A DNA stretch of 63,526 nucleotides. It comes from Yinghuangia soli (GTDB lineage: Bacteria; Actinomycetota; Actinomycetes; Streptomycetales; Streptomycetaceae). Location: NCBI RefSeq assembly GCF_021502675.1, contig NZ_JAKFHA010000048.1, forward strand, positions 1 through 63,526. Reading direction: 5' to 3'. Made by a program: the position numbers and the translations under genes. The number at the start of each line of letters is the position of its first letter. Within the stretch, counting starts at the first letter, position 1. The notes under the pieces are model-generated. The model saw only the letters and a list, made by a program, of their open reading frames with translations, searched no databases and had not been told where the DNA came from. Positions 45,370-54,561 of this stretch are shown here, piece after piece.

Positions 45370-45837
45370 ATGGACACCAGCCGCAACGCCGAGATGAAGC
45401 GCTTCAACGAGGCCCTCATCGCCGAGTTCCGGGCCGCCGGGGGACGCCTGGGCGGGGCGTTCGAAGGGCGCCAGATGCTGCTGCTCACCACCACCGGCCG
45501 CCGCTCCGGGATCCCGCGCACCTCGCCGCTGGCCTTCTCGCGCGACGGCGACCGGTACGTCGTGGCCGCCTCGAACCGCGGCGCGGACGACCACCCCTCC
45601 TGGTTCCGCAACCTCACCGCGGACCCGGACGCGATCATCGAGATCGGCGGCCGCACCCTCCCGGTCCGGGCCGCCGAGATCACCGACCGCACCGAGCGCA
45701 CCCGCCTGTACGCGGCGCACAAGGCCCTCGTGCCGTCCTTCGGCGACTACGAGAGCGCGACCGAGCGCACCATCCCCGTCGTGGTCCTCCAGCCGGTCGG
45801 CCAGGCGGCCCGCTCGTTCCTCGACGAACTGGGCTGA
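45370..45837 (+). CDS. deazaflavin (F420)-dependent nitroreductase-family protein
   Basis: 155 residues of the Ddn/PNPOx-like split-barrel family: MLLLTTTGRRSGIPRTSPLAF, YVVAASNRGADDHPSWFRNL and ADPDAIIEIGGRTLPVRA. It probably reduces quinones or other substrates with F420H2. ATG 45370 gives the family length, and earlier in-frame residues do not match. Confidence 0.88.
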   Translation: MDTSRNAEMKRFNEALIAEFRAAGGRLGGAFEGRQMLLLTTTGRRSGIPRTSPLAFSRDGDRYVVAASNRGADDHPSWFRNLTADPDAIIEIGGRTLPVRAAEITDRTERTRLYAAHKALVPSFGDYESATERTIPVVVLQPVGQAARSFLDELG

Positions 45838-46015
45838 CCCGGCCCGGCCGCCGCGCCCGCCTCAAAGCCCCCGCCGCGCCTGCCCCGCTGTGCCCCCGCT
45901 GTGCCCCCACCCTGTTCCCGCCCCTCCGCCCCCGTACCGTGGTCGGCGACGGACCACACCGGACCGGACCCGGCGGCCGCCGGGCCGGTACAACGGCGGA
46001 AGGCGGCGGGGCGGC

Positions 46016-46813
46016 ATGGGCGCACGGCAGGTGGACACCGGAGTCGCAGGGCTGGTCCTCGGCGTCGAGGACGGCGTCGCGACGCTGCGCATCGACCGCC
46101 CCGAGGCCAAGGGCGCGCTGACCGCCGCGATGTGGGCGGCGATCCCCGGCCTGCTCGCCGGGCTGGCCGCCGACCCGGAGGTCCGCGTCCTGGTGCTGAC
46201 CGGCACCGGCGGGGTCTTCTCGGCCGGCGCCGACATCCGCGAACTGCAGGGCCACTACGCCACCGCCGAATCCGCCGACGCGTACCACGCCCTGAACTCC
46301 GCGGCCGAGCAGGCGCTCGCCGCGTTCCCGAAGGCCGCGATCGCGTTCGTGCAGGGGCCGTGCGTGGGCGGCGGCTGCCAGCTGGCGGTGGCCTGCGACC
46401 TCCGCTTCGCGGACGCGACCGCGCGCTTCGGCGTCACACCCGCCAAGCTCGGCATCGTCTACGACGCCGCGTCCACGGCCCGCCTGGCGCGCGTGGTCGG
46501 CGTGTCGACGGCCAAGTACCTGCTCTTCTCCGCCGAGCTGATGGACGCTCAGCAGGCCCTGCGGGCCGGGCTCGTCGAGGACGTCTTCGCCCCCGAGGAC
46601 GCCGAGGCGCGGGTGTACGCACTGGCCCGGACCATCGCCGCGCGCTCCCAGCTCACCGTCCGCGCCGCCAAGGATCTTCTTGCCTCGGACACGGCCGACC
46701 CGGACCGGGTGGCCGCCTGGGAGCAGGCCTCGCGCGCCTCGTCCGACGTCCGTGAAGGCCTCGCCGCCTTCACCGAGCGCCGGGCCCCGCACTTCACCTG
46801 GGGCACCGCGTAA
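46016..46813 (+). CDS. enoyl-CoA hydratase/isomerase-fold protein lacking both catalytic Glu
   Basis: 265 residues of the crotonase fold. The oxyanion-hole motifs are kept (GVFSAGADIREL and GPCVGGGCQLAVACD). The two Glu residues needed for hydration are replaced: Gln in GGGCQLA where Glu is usual, and Ala in TPAKLGIV where PEI is usual. So hydratase activity is unlikely; a thioesterase, decarboxylase, isomerase or other crotonase reaction is possible. ATG 46016 follows a GGCGGGGCGG stretch. No operon partners. Confidence 0.8.
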   Translation: MGARQVDTGVAGLVLGVEDGVATLRIDRPEAKGALTAAMWAAIPGLLAGLAADPEVRVLVLTGTGGVFSAGADIRELQGHYATAESADAYHALNSAAEQALAAFPKAAIAFVQGPCVGGGCQLAVACDLRFADATARFGVTPAKLGIVYDAASTARLARVVGVSTAKYLLFSAELMDAQQALRAGLVEDVFAPEDAEARVYALARTIAARSQLTVRAAKDLLASDTADPDRVAAWEQASRASSDVREGLAAFTERRAPHFTWGTA

Positions 46814-46840
46814 CCGCAGGCGGGGTGGCACCATGCCCGG

Positions 46841-47320
46841 ATGGACATCATCCCGGAGGTCGGAGTCGCATCGGTCAAGCTCGGCGACAAGCGCGCGGAC
46901 GTGGAGCGCAGGACCGGCGATCCGGTGCACGGCCCGGGCAGGCAGCGGGCCGTCTACCGGACCACGCCGTCCCTGGTCGTGCACTACCACCCGGACGGCA
47001 CGGTCGAGTTGGTGGAGCTCGGCTACTCCGGCCCGGGCCGCGGGCGCGGGCCGCAGGACGAGGTGTGGTTCGACGGTGTGCAGCTCACGTACCGCTTCCT
47101 CGACGAGGTGGTCGCGGAACTGCACGCGAAGGGCTACACGAGTACCGAGTCCGGCATCGGCCACAACTTCCATGCCGGGTTCGCGGTCTGGTCGATGGGC
47201 TCGCTGAGCGCGGCCGAGCTGGACCCGGACAACTACACCGAATCCGAGGACGACGAAGACTGGCGCGACGTCGCCGAGGGGGTCTCGGTGGCCCCGTACT
47301 CCTACTTCACGGGTGCCTGA
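46841..47320 (+). CDS. conserved hypothetical protein
   Basis: 159 residues, soluble, no signal or membrane segment: IIPEVGVASVKLGDKRADVERRTG, then VVHYHPDGTVELVELGYS and RFLDEVVAELHAKGYTSTESGIGHNF, ending acidic (TESEDDEDWRDVAEG). The opening resembles immunity-type or SMI1-like small proteins but no family is secure. ATG 46841 is 27 bases after the crotonase stop. Confidence 0.65.
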   Translation: MDIIPEVGVASVKLGDKRADVERRTGDPVHGPGRQRAVYRTTPSLVVHYHPDGTVELVELGYSGPGRGRGPQDEVWFDGVQLTYRFLDEVVAELHAKGYTSTESGIGHNFHAGFAVWSMGSLSAAELDPDNYTESEDDEDWRDVAEGVSVAPYSYFTGA

Positions 47321-47533
47321 CCGACGCCGCGCCGCACCGCGACAACTGAAACATGTTCCAGAAAATGCTTGTCGGCGTCATGCTCCTCGGCCATCATTGC
47401 TGCGGCCGTCCGCTGGGGCTCGTGCAGGGGCTGTGCGCCGCAATGCGCCGTGGCCGATCGATGGATCGAGCGCGGCCGCACAGGCGTCGGTACCTCGGCG
47501 TCCGCCTGGCCGCGGAACCCGAGAGGCGGAACC

Positions 47534-47695
47534 GTGGGCTTTGTCATCGGCATGGTCATGATCCTGGCGCTCAACCCGGTGTTCGTGCGCCTCGGCAACT
47601 ACGTGACCAAGCGCTACCAGACCAAGTGGGGCGCGATCGTCGGCCTCGGCGGCGTGGTGGTCACCAGTGGCAGCGCCCTCGTCCTCATGTTCTGA
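47534..47695 (+). CDS. small single-helix membrane protein
   Basis: 53 residues starting at GTG 47534 with GAGAGG about 7 bases upstream: GFVIGMVMILALNPVFVRLG, a Lys/Tyr-rich turn (NYVTKRYQTKWG) and a second hydrophobic end GLGGVVVTSGSALVLMF. The in-frame sequence before it is not protein-like. Function unknown. Confidence 0.55.
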   Translation: MGFVIGMVMILALNPVFVRLGNYVTKRYQTKWGAIVGLGGVVVTSGSALVLMF

Positions 47696-47791
47696 GGCTT
47701 CTGCGGATTTCCGAGGGTCCGGAGGCTCCGAAAGCGGCCTCTCCGCCGGATTCGACGGCGCGTCACTTAGTAGCCATGTACAGTATTTGAC

Positions 47792-48265
47792 ATGAGCGAC
47801 AAACCCGAGGGCCCCACGCCCGGATTCCTGGTGTGGCGGCTGTCGATGAAGTGGCGGGTGGCCGTCGACCGCGCGCTGGCCCCGCTGGGCCTCACGCACG
47901 CCCAGTACTCCCTGCTCGGCTCGCTGTCCGGGATGGCCCGCGAGGGCCGGGCGCCGAACCAGCGCGAGCTGGCCGACCACTCCGGCCTGGAGGCGCTGTA
48001 CGTCTCCAAACTCGCCCGCACGCTGGAGGCCGACGGCCTCATCGAGCGCACCCGCGACCCCAAGGACACCCGCGCGGTACGCCTGGCCCTGAGCGACCGC
48101 GGGCGCGAGGTGACGGCGGCGGCGATCGTCGTCGTGCACGAGCTCATAGACCGCCTCATGGAGCCGCTCGGCGGGCTGGCCGGCGAGGGCACCGCGTCGC
48201 TGAAGCGCGACCTCGGCCTGCTGCTCGACGTCCCGCTCGACGCGCCGACCGAAGCAGGGGCCTGA
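47792..48265 (+). CDS. MarR family transcriptional regulator
   Basis: 157 residues with the winged helix QRELADHSGLEALYVSKLARTLEADGLIERTRDPKDTRAVRLALSD. It normally binds a palindrome in its own promoter; the 30 bases upstream contain TTAGTAGCCATGTACAGTA, a TTAGT-type MarR-like site directly before the start. No partner transporter or enzyme is adjacent on this strand, so the target is unknown. Confidence 0.88.
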   Translation: MSDKPEGPTPGFLVWRLSMKWRVAVDRALAPLGLTHAQYSLLGSLSGMAREGRAPNQRELADHSGLEALYVSKLARTLEADGLIERTRDPKDTRAVRLALSDRGREVTAAAIVVVHELIDRLMEPLGGLAGEGTASLKRDLGLLLDVPLDAPTEAGA

Positions 48266-48422
48266 CCCGGCCCGACGCGTCGACCTCGACCGCGGCCCCA
48301 CGGCCGAGGCCGGATCACACCCGCGGGCATTCTGCTCATTTCCGTTCGAACCATGTCGATTCAGTGCGTCCAAAAGCCCTGATCCGAGCGGGACTTGACC
48401 GTCCCTGCAACAATCACCGGCC

Positions 48423-48968
48423 ATGACGAGGATGACCCCGGCAATAGCAGCCCTGTCCGGAGCAGGTATCGGCTCGGTGGCCACCATCCTGGGAGTGTGG
48501 GTGTCCCAGGCGTTCAGCGGCCGCCGCGAGCGTGCGCACCGGACCTGGGACCGCCGCGCCGCCGCGTACGAGGACATCCTCATCGCCATGGCCAAGCTGC
48601 GCGGCGAGCGCAAGGAGGCGACCAGCACGGGCCAGCTGCGGCTGGCCAGGCTGGCCAACCCCGACTCCGAGGACGGCGCCCGCCTTGCCGCGCAGGCCAA
48701 CCTGTACGGCTCGCCCGAACTGCGCAAGGTCCAGGAAGCGGCATTCGCGGCGCTCACCAAGTGGCTGATGGCCCTGATGGCCTGGCGGTCGTACCACGAC
48801 ACCTACTCGTCGCTGCCCGACACGCCTCCGCACCGCGGCACCGACGCGCTCTGGGACTCGGTCCTCGAAGCCGGAGCCGAGGCCGACAAGGCCGACCTGG
48901 CCCTCACCGCGCAGGTCCGCAAGGAGGCCCTCGGCGAACGCCCCCGCCGCTTCTGGCGGGGAAACTAG
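48423..48968 (+). CDS. hypothetical protein with N-terminal membrane anchor
   Basis: 181 residues. One N-terminal hydrophobic helix (PAIAALSGAGIGSVATILGVWVSQAF), then a helical, charged cytoplasmic-type domain (RRERAHRTWDRRAAAYEDILIAMAKLRGERKEA). This single-anchor layout is common in actinobacterial phage- and conjugation-associated or stress proteins, but I recognise no family. Confidence 0.6.
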   Translation: MTRMTPAIAALSGAGIGSVATILGVWVSQAFSGRRERAHRTWDRRAAAYEDILIAMAKLRGERKEATSTGQLRLARLANPDSEDGARLAAQANLYGSPELRKVQEAAFAALTKWLMALMAWRSYHDTYSSLPDTPPHRGTDALWDSVLEAGAEADKADLALTAQVRKEALGERPRRFWRGN

Positions 48969-49035
48969 TCGTCCGCGGCCGCAGTAGCGCACGCTTGCAA
49001 GCTCCCCGAACGCTGACCGAGTCGAGGAGACGACC

Positions 49036-51486
49036 GTGTCGTCGCGGCAGACTGCAGAGCCTTTCCCGGTCGCACCCGAGTGGCGTTCCGGTGGTCGGGT
49101 GGGTACGTCCAACACCCACAGAGCTTTGGGCAGTTGGTGCATTCCCGGCACGGTGGCACGGGCTTCCCGGAAGTCGGTGTACGGCTTCTCGACCAAGACC
49201 GGGCTACCGCATTGGCACTGGCCGATTCCCGGGCGAGGCGACCTGATCGCGCTCAGCAGCGGTGTCGCCGACGGGGTCGGCCTCATTCTGTGCGGCACGG
49301 CAGGGCCCTCGCAGCACGGCCGCGTCACCGCGACCGCCCTCGACGTCCGCAGCGGCGAAGTCCGCTGGTCCCGGCGCCTCGAAGCCCAGGCGGGCCAGGG
49401 GCGCGGTGCGCTGCCCGAGGTGCCCGCCGCTGCGGTGGTGCCGGGCAGAGCCGTGCTGCTCTACGGGCGACGGCTGGAGGCCTGCGACCTGCGGACCGGA
49501 AAACCGGTGTGGTCCAGGCGGATCGGCGGCACGGCAGAGCCTCCCGCACGGGGCCGGCTCGCAGTCTCCGGCGGCGCCGTCGTGCACGTCTCGGTGGACG
49601 GCGGCCGCGCCACCGTGTCCCGGATCGGCGCCGCGGAGGGCACCGTCGCCTGGGAGTCCGACCTGCCCTTCCACGGTGAGGTCGGCGGCGTGCGGGTGCT
49701 GCACGAGGATCCGCTGGTGCTCCTCGCCGAGGGCACCGGGAGAACCGGGCGAGGCCGGGCCTTGTTCGCGTACGACGAGGAATCCGGGGAGGTCGTGGGC
49801 CGAGCCGCCCTCGAATCCCTCGGCGACAGCGTCGCGTACAGCGGCTTCGGTATCGGCGGGGACCGGCCGCTGACCGCCACCGGCGAAGTCCTCGTCGCGC
49901 GGACGCGCGTCCCGGGACAAGCCGAGGACCATCTGACCGCCTTCGGCAGTCTCGGCGGCGACGTCCGCTGGCGGTGGCGGTCGCAGGGACTCATCACCGG
50001 GCTGACCCGCAGCGCGGGGACGATCGCCGTCGTGAGCAGGAAGTCCGGAGCCCAGGTCGTCGTCCACCTCTTGAACGAGGCCGACGGGTGCGTGGCGGCC
50101 GCCTACGAACTGGATGCCCCGCAGGCCGGCGAGCGCGGCCGCGTCCATCTCGAAGGCGACCGGCTGATCCGGGTCTCGTATCTCGGCGAGAACGACCGCG
50201 ACGAACTCCAGGCCTTCCGCCTCTGCGAGAACGAGGCTCCGAGCGCCGTGACAGTGCCGGAGGAGACCCCACCGCAGCCGAAGGCGAGGGTGCGCGGCGC
50301 GTTCCTCCTCGGTCTGCCGCACACCTTGGCGGAATCCTGGTCCGTCACCGGGCGCAGCGGTACCGACCTTGATGCAGTGGGCAGTTGGTGCGGCGCCGAA
50401 GTGGTCGTCCGCGGGACGAAGGACGTCCTCCACGCGTTCTCGACCGACACTGGAGAGATGGTGTGGTGGCGGCCCGCACCCGAAGGCGGTGTCGTCGTCG
50501 GCATGAGCGGTCGGGCCGAGGACGGAATCGGACTGGCCCTGATGTCGGACGACGACGGCACCCGCCTCGATCGGCTCACATTTCGCGCCATCGACGTGCG
50601 GACGGGTGACGTGCGGTGGTCGTCCACCCTCGGCTTCGGACCGCGGGACGTGCCGCACAGGGGCGGACCCGCCGGGCTGATCACCGCCCTTCCGGGCCGG
50701 GCCGTGACCCTGGACGGGACCCGCCTGACGGCCCGCGACCTGCGCACTGGTGAAGTGATGTGGGAGCACCCCCTCGACGCCCACGACATGGCCTCGTCCG
50801 CGCACACTCGCCTTGCCGCGGACGGCAGCGACGTCGTGCGGGTGGCGGTCCACGAGGGCCGCGTGACCGCACGCCGGTTCACGGGCGCGGAGGGGACGGC
50901 CGGGGAGCCGGTCGACGTCGCTTATGCCGGGCGTGCTGCCGGCGTCCGCGTGATCCACCACGCCCCTCTGACGCTGCTGGTGACGGGAGCGAGGCCGAGC
51001 CGGCCGGAGCCCGTGATCGTGGTGTTCGACGCCAGGGGAGGGGTGGCCAACCGCGTCCCCGTCGCCGCCATCCACGCCCAAGGCCTGCTCGCGGACACCG
51101 GGTTCGGGGCCGACAGCCGCGTGGTCGCGACGGAGGACGCACTCATCCTCAGGACGTACTCGAAGAGGTCAGGGCGAATGAGCCTGACCGCCGTCCCCCG
51201 GTACGGCGGATCGCCGCTGTGGAGCCGGGCGTTCGACGCGGACATCGGCGGTGTGCTGAGCGTCGACGACTGCATCGTCGCCATCGTGCCCGACCGGAAG
51301 GGCGCGCCGTTCACGCACCTGCGTGTCCTGGACCCGCTGACGGGAGACACTCTGGGAGGTCGCGGAGTCGCCGACCGCGAATTCGGCCTCAAGGGTCGAT
51401 TCCATCGCGACGAAGACCGCGTGATCCGGATCTCCGCCCGCGAGGACCTGCGGGCGAAGTCGATCCAGATGGTCCGGTTGCGCTGA
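49036..51486 (+). CDS. large PQQ-like beta-propeller protein with internal duplication
   Basis: 816 residues from GTG 49036, apparently cytoplasmic (no signal peptide). It is built from blades with the PQQ/WD-like signature LDVRSGEVRWSRRL, CDLRTGKPVWSRRI, DVRTGDVRWSSTL and RDLRTGEVMWEHPL. Two halves of about 400 residues are related: SWCIPGTVARASRKSVYGFSTKTG near 33 corresponds to SWCGAEVVVRGTKDVLHAFSTDTG near 450, and GEVGGVRVLHEDPLVLL to GRAAGVRVIHHAPLTLL. It is probably a double propeller used as a protein-interaction platform. The following DUF4259 gene starts 58 bases later. Confidence 0.8.
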   Translation: MSSRQTAEPFPVAPEWRSGGRVGTSNTHRALGSWCIPGTVARASRKSVYGFSTKTGLPHWHWPIPGRGDLIALSSGVADGVGLILCGTAGPSQHGRVTATALDVRSGEVRWSRRLEAQAGQGRGALPEVPAAAVVPGRAVLLYGRRLEACDLRTGKPVWSRRIGGTAEPPARGRLAVSGGAVVHVSVDGGRATVSRIGAAEGTVAWESDLPFHGEVGGVRVLHEDPLVLLAEGTGRTGRGRALFAYDEESGEVVGRAALESLGDSVAYSGFGIGGDRPLTATGEVLVARTRVPGQAEDHLTAFGSLGGDVRWRWRSQGLITGLTRSAGTIAVVSRKSGAQVVVHLLNEADGCVAAAYELDAPQAGERGRVHLEGDRLIRVSYLGENDRDELQAFRLCENEAPSAVTVPEETPPQPKARVRGAFLLGLPHTLAESWSVTGRSGTDLDAVGSWCGAEVVVRGTKDVLHAFSTDTGEMVWWRPAPEGGVVVGMSGRAEDGIGLALMSDDDGTRLDRLTFRAIDVRTGDVRWSSTLGFGPRDVPHRGGPAGLITALPGRAVTLDGTRLTARDLRTGEVMWEHPLDAHDMASSAHTRLAADGSDVVRVAVHEGRVTARRFTGAEGTAGEPVDVAYAGRAAGVRVIHHAPLTLLVTGARPSRPEPVIVVFDARGGVANRVPVAAIHAQGLLADTGFGADSRVVATEDALILRTYSKRSGRMSLTAVPRYGGSPLWSRAFDADIGGVLSVDDCIVAIVPDRKGAPFTHLRVLDPLTGDTLGGRGVADREFGLKGRFHRDEDRVIRISAREDLRAKSIQMVRLR

Positions 51487-51543
51487 TCGGCCGCAGTACC
51501 CCGTCCACACAGACACACACCCGGAAGAAGGAGCACGACCGCC

Positions 51544-51927
51544 ATGGGCACATGGGGCAGCGGGAACTTCGACAGCGACACTGCGGCCGACCACTTGTCG
51601 GAGATCACCGCGCGGCTGATATCCGAGGTCGCCGCCGCGATGGACGGCGACCCGGTCGAGATCGAGCCCGACGAATACTGGGGCGTCGCCGTCCCGTGCA
51701 ACCTCGAACTCCTCCTTCTCCTCTCCCGCCAGGGCTACGTCGGAGCAGGGCTCCCCGACCCCGGCGTGGTGGCCGACTGGAAGACGAAGTTCATGGCCGT
51801 CTGGGAGGAGTCCATCGACGGCCTCGAACCCGCCCCGGGGCACAAGGACGCGCGCCGCGCGGTCCTCGCCCGCACCTTCGACGAATTGGCCCAAGCCTGC
51901 GCGGCCCAAGTGGACGATGCCTCGTAG
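51544..51927 (+). CDS. DUF4259 domain protein
   Basis: 127 residues. MGTWGSGNFDSDTAADHLSEI is the hallmark DUF4259 opening. These small soluble proteins are often found near polymorphic-toxin or immunity loci; function unknown. ATG 51544 has GGAG about 12 bases upstream. Confidence 0.85.
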   Translation: MGTWGSGNFDSDTAADHLSEITARLISEVAAAMDGDPVEIEPDEYWGVAVPCNLELLLLLSRQGYVGAGLPDPGVVADWKTKFMAVWEESIDGLEPAPGHKDARRAVLARTFDELAQACAAQVDDAS

Positions 51928-51953
51928 CACCCGCCCCGGCTAGCCTCGACCGG

Positions 51954-52451
51954 GTGAACGCACCTGCTCCTGCCAGTCCGTCCGAGCTCCTCACCGCCCT
52001 CGGAACCGCCCACCGGCTGCACGAACACCCCGGCGTGACAACGCCGGTCGAGGTGTGTGCGGTGCTCGGCGTACCGCTGTCGGAGACCGTCAAGACGCTG
52101 GCGTTCGTGCTCCCCGACGACCGCCTCCTCCTGGCCGCGATGCCCGGCCACGCACGGGTCCGGTACGGCCCGCTGGCCCGCGCGGCCGGCGTACGCCGCC
52201 CGGACCTGACCCCGGCCGATGCCGCACGCCTCGCCCGCGCGGGACTGCAGCCGGGCGGCGTCAGCCCGGTGGTCGACGAGCCGGACGCCGTCGTGGTGTT
52301 CGACGAGTCCGTCCTCGGCATGGGCCGCATCCACTGCGGCGGCGGCCGCGCCGACACGAGCATCGAGATCCGGTCTGCGGACCTGATCGCCGCAGTCGCC
52401 AAGGCCACCACCGCGCAGATCGCCGAACTCCCGGACGCCTCCGCCGACTAG
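51954..52451 (+). CDS. YbaK/EbsC-type aminoacyl-tRNA deacylase
   Basis: 165 residues from GTG 51954. YbaK fold: TPVEVCAVLGVPLSETVKTLAFVL with the conserved catalytic-type Lys, LLLAAMPGHARVRYGPLARAAG and VSPVVDEPDAVVVFDESVL. Members hydrolyse mischarged Cys-tRNA(Pro) or other tRNAs. Starts 27 bases after the DUF4259 stop, possibly co-transcribed. Confidence 0.85.
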   Translation: MNAPAPASPSELLTALGTAHRLHEHPGVTTPVEVCAVLGVPLSETVKTLAFVLPDDRLLLAAMPGHARVRYGPLARAAGVRRPDLTPADAARLARAGLQPGGVSPVVDEPDAVVVFDESVLGMGRIHCGGGRADTSIEIRSADLIAAVAKATTAQIAELPDASAD

Positions 52452-52633
52452 AGCAGGCGGAAGCGCGATCGCCGGCCGCTGATCTCCCTCTCCGGGCTGC
52501 CCCTTGATGCCTGCGGCTGTTCGTGATCATCTGGGGCGGGTCGGTGCCCGATGTCCGCACAGCAGCAATGCGGCAGCCATCCGGTGGTCGCGGCGCCGCG
52601 CGGCATCGCCACGTCGGCAGCAGGGGGGGTCCC

Positions 52634-53380
52634 ATGAGCGACCAGGTCGTGTTCGTCAGCGACACCGGGCAGGCACTCACCGTCGGTGATCTCGACAAGC
52701 CCGTGGAGGGCCTCCCGAGTTGGCGGGTACTGGTCGAGGCGCAGCGGCTCCACCAGGAAGGCCGGGCCGCCGGAAGCAAGAACGAACTCGCCCGCGCGCT
52801 CGAGTGCTTCGAGCAGGCGTACAACCTGTCCCCGGAGTGGCCGTACCCGCGGTACGACGCCGCGTTCACGGTGCTGCTGCTCGACGACCCGGTGCGCGCC
52901 GCGCAGCTGTACGAGGAGGTCGACCGGCTCTGCCCCGGCGGGTTCTACACCTGCAAGACCACCCTCGCCATGCTCCGCCGGGAGCTGGCCGGTGAGTTCT
53001 TCCCAGGTTTCGCCAAGGCGTTCATGCAACTGGAGTGGATCACCGACGCCGACCACAAGGCCGGGATGCTGGCGGGCATCGTCGAAAAATACCCGGACTT
53101 CGCCCCCGGATGGAAAGAGCTCGCCGCGCTGCTCCGCGACCCAGAGCAGCGCCTCTACGCCCTCTACCGGGGGCTGAAGGCCGACCCCGACCCCGAGACC
53201 AAGGGCATGCTGGCCGCCAACCTCGGCTTGGCTCTCGCCCAGCGGGGCGAACGCGACGCTGCGGTCCGCGTGCTCGCCGAGCTGATCCTCGACCCGAACC
53301 GCAGCATGGCCGGCGAACTGCACGCCAAGAACGCGCTCAAGCAGGTCCTCGGGATCGGGGGCACGCCGGACGCGTCTTAA
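52634..53380 (+). CDS. TPR-like repeat protein
   Basis: 248 residues with alpha-helical repeats: RALECFEQAYNLSPEWPYPRYD, AQLYEEVDRLCPGGFYT and KGMLAANLGLALAQRGERDAAVRVLAELIL. A protein-interaction scaffold is likely, function unknown. ATG 52634 lies after a poly-G stretch that can act as ribosome site. The TAA stop overlaps the stop of the convergent aminotransferase within one TTAA. Confidence 0.7.
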   Translation: MSDQVVFVSDTGQALTVGDLDKPVEGLPSWRVLVEAQRLHQEGRAAGSKNELARALECFEQAYNLSPEWPYPRYDAAFTVLLLDDPVRAAQLYEEVDRLCPGGFYTCKTTLAMLRRELAGEFFPGFAKAFMQLEWITDADHKAGMLAGIVEKYPDFAPGWKELAALLRDPEQRLYALYRGLKADPDPETKGMLAANLGLALAQRGERDAAVRVLAELILDPNRSMAGELHAKNALKQVLGIGGTPDAS

Positions 53381-54207
53381 GGCGCCTCGGCCGGTTCGCT
53401 GCGGAACGCGTCGTGCAGGGTGCGCATGAACGCGGGCGCCGCGGGGATGGCGGTGCCCCCGATGCGGTGCACCGCGATGCCGGGCGTCCAGGAGTTGACG
53501 ACCGCCGCACCGGCCAGGCCCGGCAGATCCGCGGGGCTCAGCACCGCGTCGCGCTGCGGTACGCCGAGGGCGGCGAGGCGGCGCCGCAGGATCTGCAGCG
53601 TGGTGCCTTGCAGGATCGGCGCCTTCGGCCAGACGACCGCGGTGCCGTCCCAGAAGACGAGGTTCCAGATTGACGCCTCGCTGAGGTTGCCGCTGCTGTC
53701 GAGGAAGGCCGCATCGTCGAACCCTTCGGCGACGGCGCGGCGCTTGTAGTGGGTCTTGGCGACCTCGCCGACGTGCTTGATGTGCGGGAGGACGCGCTCG
53801 TACGCCACGAGCGAGAGCGCGAGCGGCCCTTCGGGCCCGTCCGAGGGCGGCCCGATGCGGACCAGGACGCGCAGGCCGGCGCCGTCGTCGGCGACGAACT
53901 CGCCGGAGGGCTCGTAGACCACCGCGGTCAGCGATACGTCCTGCGGTGCGCCGGCGAGCGCGGTACGCAGGTACCCGACGATGCGCTCGTCGGGCAGGGC
54001 CCGCCCGTACATCTCCTCCGAGCCGTTGCGCAGCCGGGCCAGGTGCAGGTCCAGGCCGCGTATGCCGCCGCCGCGGACCTGCATCGCGGTGAAGTGCGCG
54101 TGTCCGGCGAATGCGAGGGGCGCCAGGTCCGCGGCTTCGGCAGGGCGTCCGTCCACCTGGACGACGGGGACGAACGGCGGCGTGGCGGGGGCGGCGGGGG
54201 CGGACAT
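53377..54207 (-). CDS. class IV PLP aminotransferase / aminodeoxychorismate lyase family
   Basis: 276 residues. PLP-binding Lys in VAKTHYKRRAVAEG and the family Glu in NLSEASIWNLVFWDG; TLQILRRRLAALGVPQRD also fits. Members are branched-chain or D-amino acid aminotransferases or 4-amino-4-deoxychorismate lyase (PabC); the substrate cannot be fixed. Its stop overlaps the TPR gene stop. Confidence 0.85.
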   Translation of the reverse strand: MSAPAAPATPPFVPVVQVDGRPAEAADLAPLAFAGHAHFTAMQVRGGGIRGLDLHLARLRNGSEEMYGRALPDERIVGYLRTALAGAPQDVSLTAVVYEPSGEFVADDGAGLRVLVRIGPPSDGPEGPLALSLVAYERVLPHIKHVGEVAKTHYKRRAVAEGFDDAAFLDSSGNLSEASIWNLVFWDGTAVVWPKAPILQGTTLQILRRRLAALGVPQRDAVLSPADLPGLAGAAVVNSWTPGIAVHRIGGTAIPAAPAFMRTLHDAFRSEPAEAP

Positions 54208-54393
54208 GGTGTGGTCCCTCCGGGCTGAATGATCGATTCCCTATTCGTGTGCGGCCCAACGGCCCTCTGTTGCAACCTATTCCGACCGTGGTGATCGTCG
54301 GATTCGTCCTCGCCATACGGCGAAGGGCCGCGCCGCAGCCACGCATCCTCGCCACTGCTCAGGGTCTTGTCAGCCACCCGCCGATGCTCCCAG

Positions 54394-54561
54394 TCACATG
54401 CAGGAGAGTTCGCACCAGACCGACTTGCGATCGGGGGAGCGAGTGAAACCCCAACGGGTGGCGAGGTGTTCGACCAGGCGCAGGCCGCGGCCCGAGAGAC
54501 GGTCCGGTGCCGGATCGCCGGGGACAGGTAAGCCAGGCCCGGTGTCGAACGGAAGCCGCAG
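54394..54561 (-). pseudogene. C-terminal remnant of an RsbW-like HATPase
   Basis: The minus frame ending at stop 54394-54396 reads GPGLPVPGDPAPDRLSGRGL then RLVEHLATRWGFTRSPDRKSVWCELS, the last part (G2 box onwards) of the actinobacterial anti-sigma-like HATPase_c_2 family. Only about 55 residues remain; the right side abuts the XRE fragment directly, with no start or N-terminal half. The breakpoint is between about 54536 and 54568. Confidence 0.7.
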
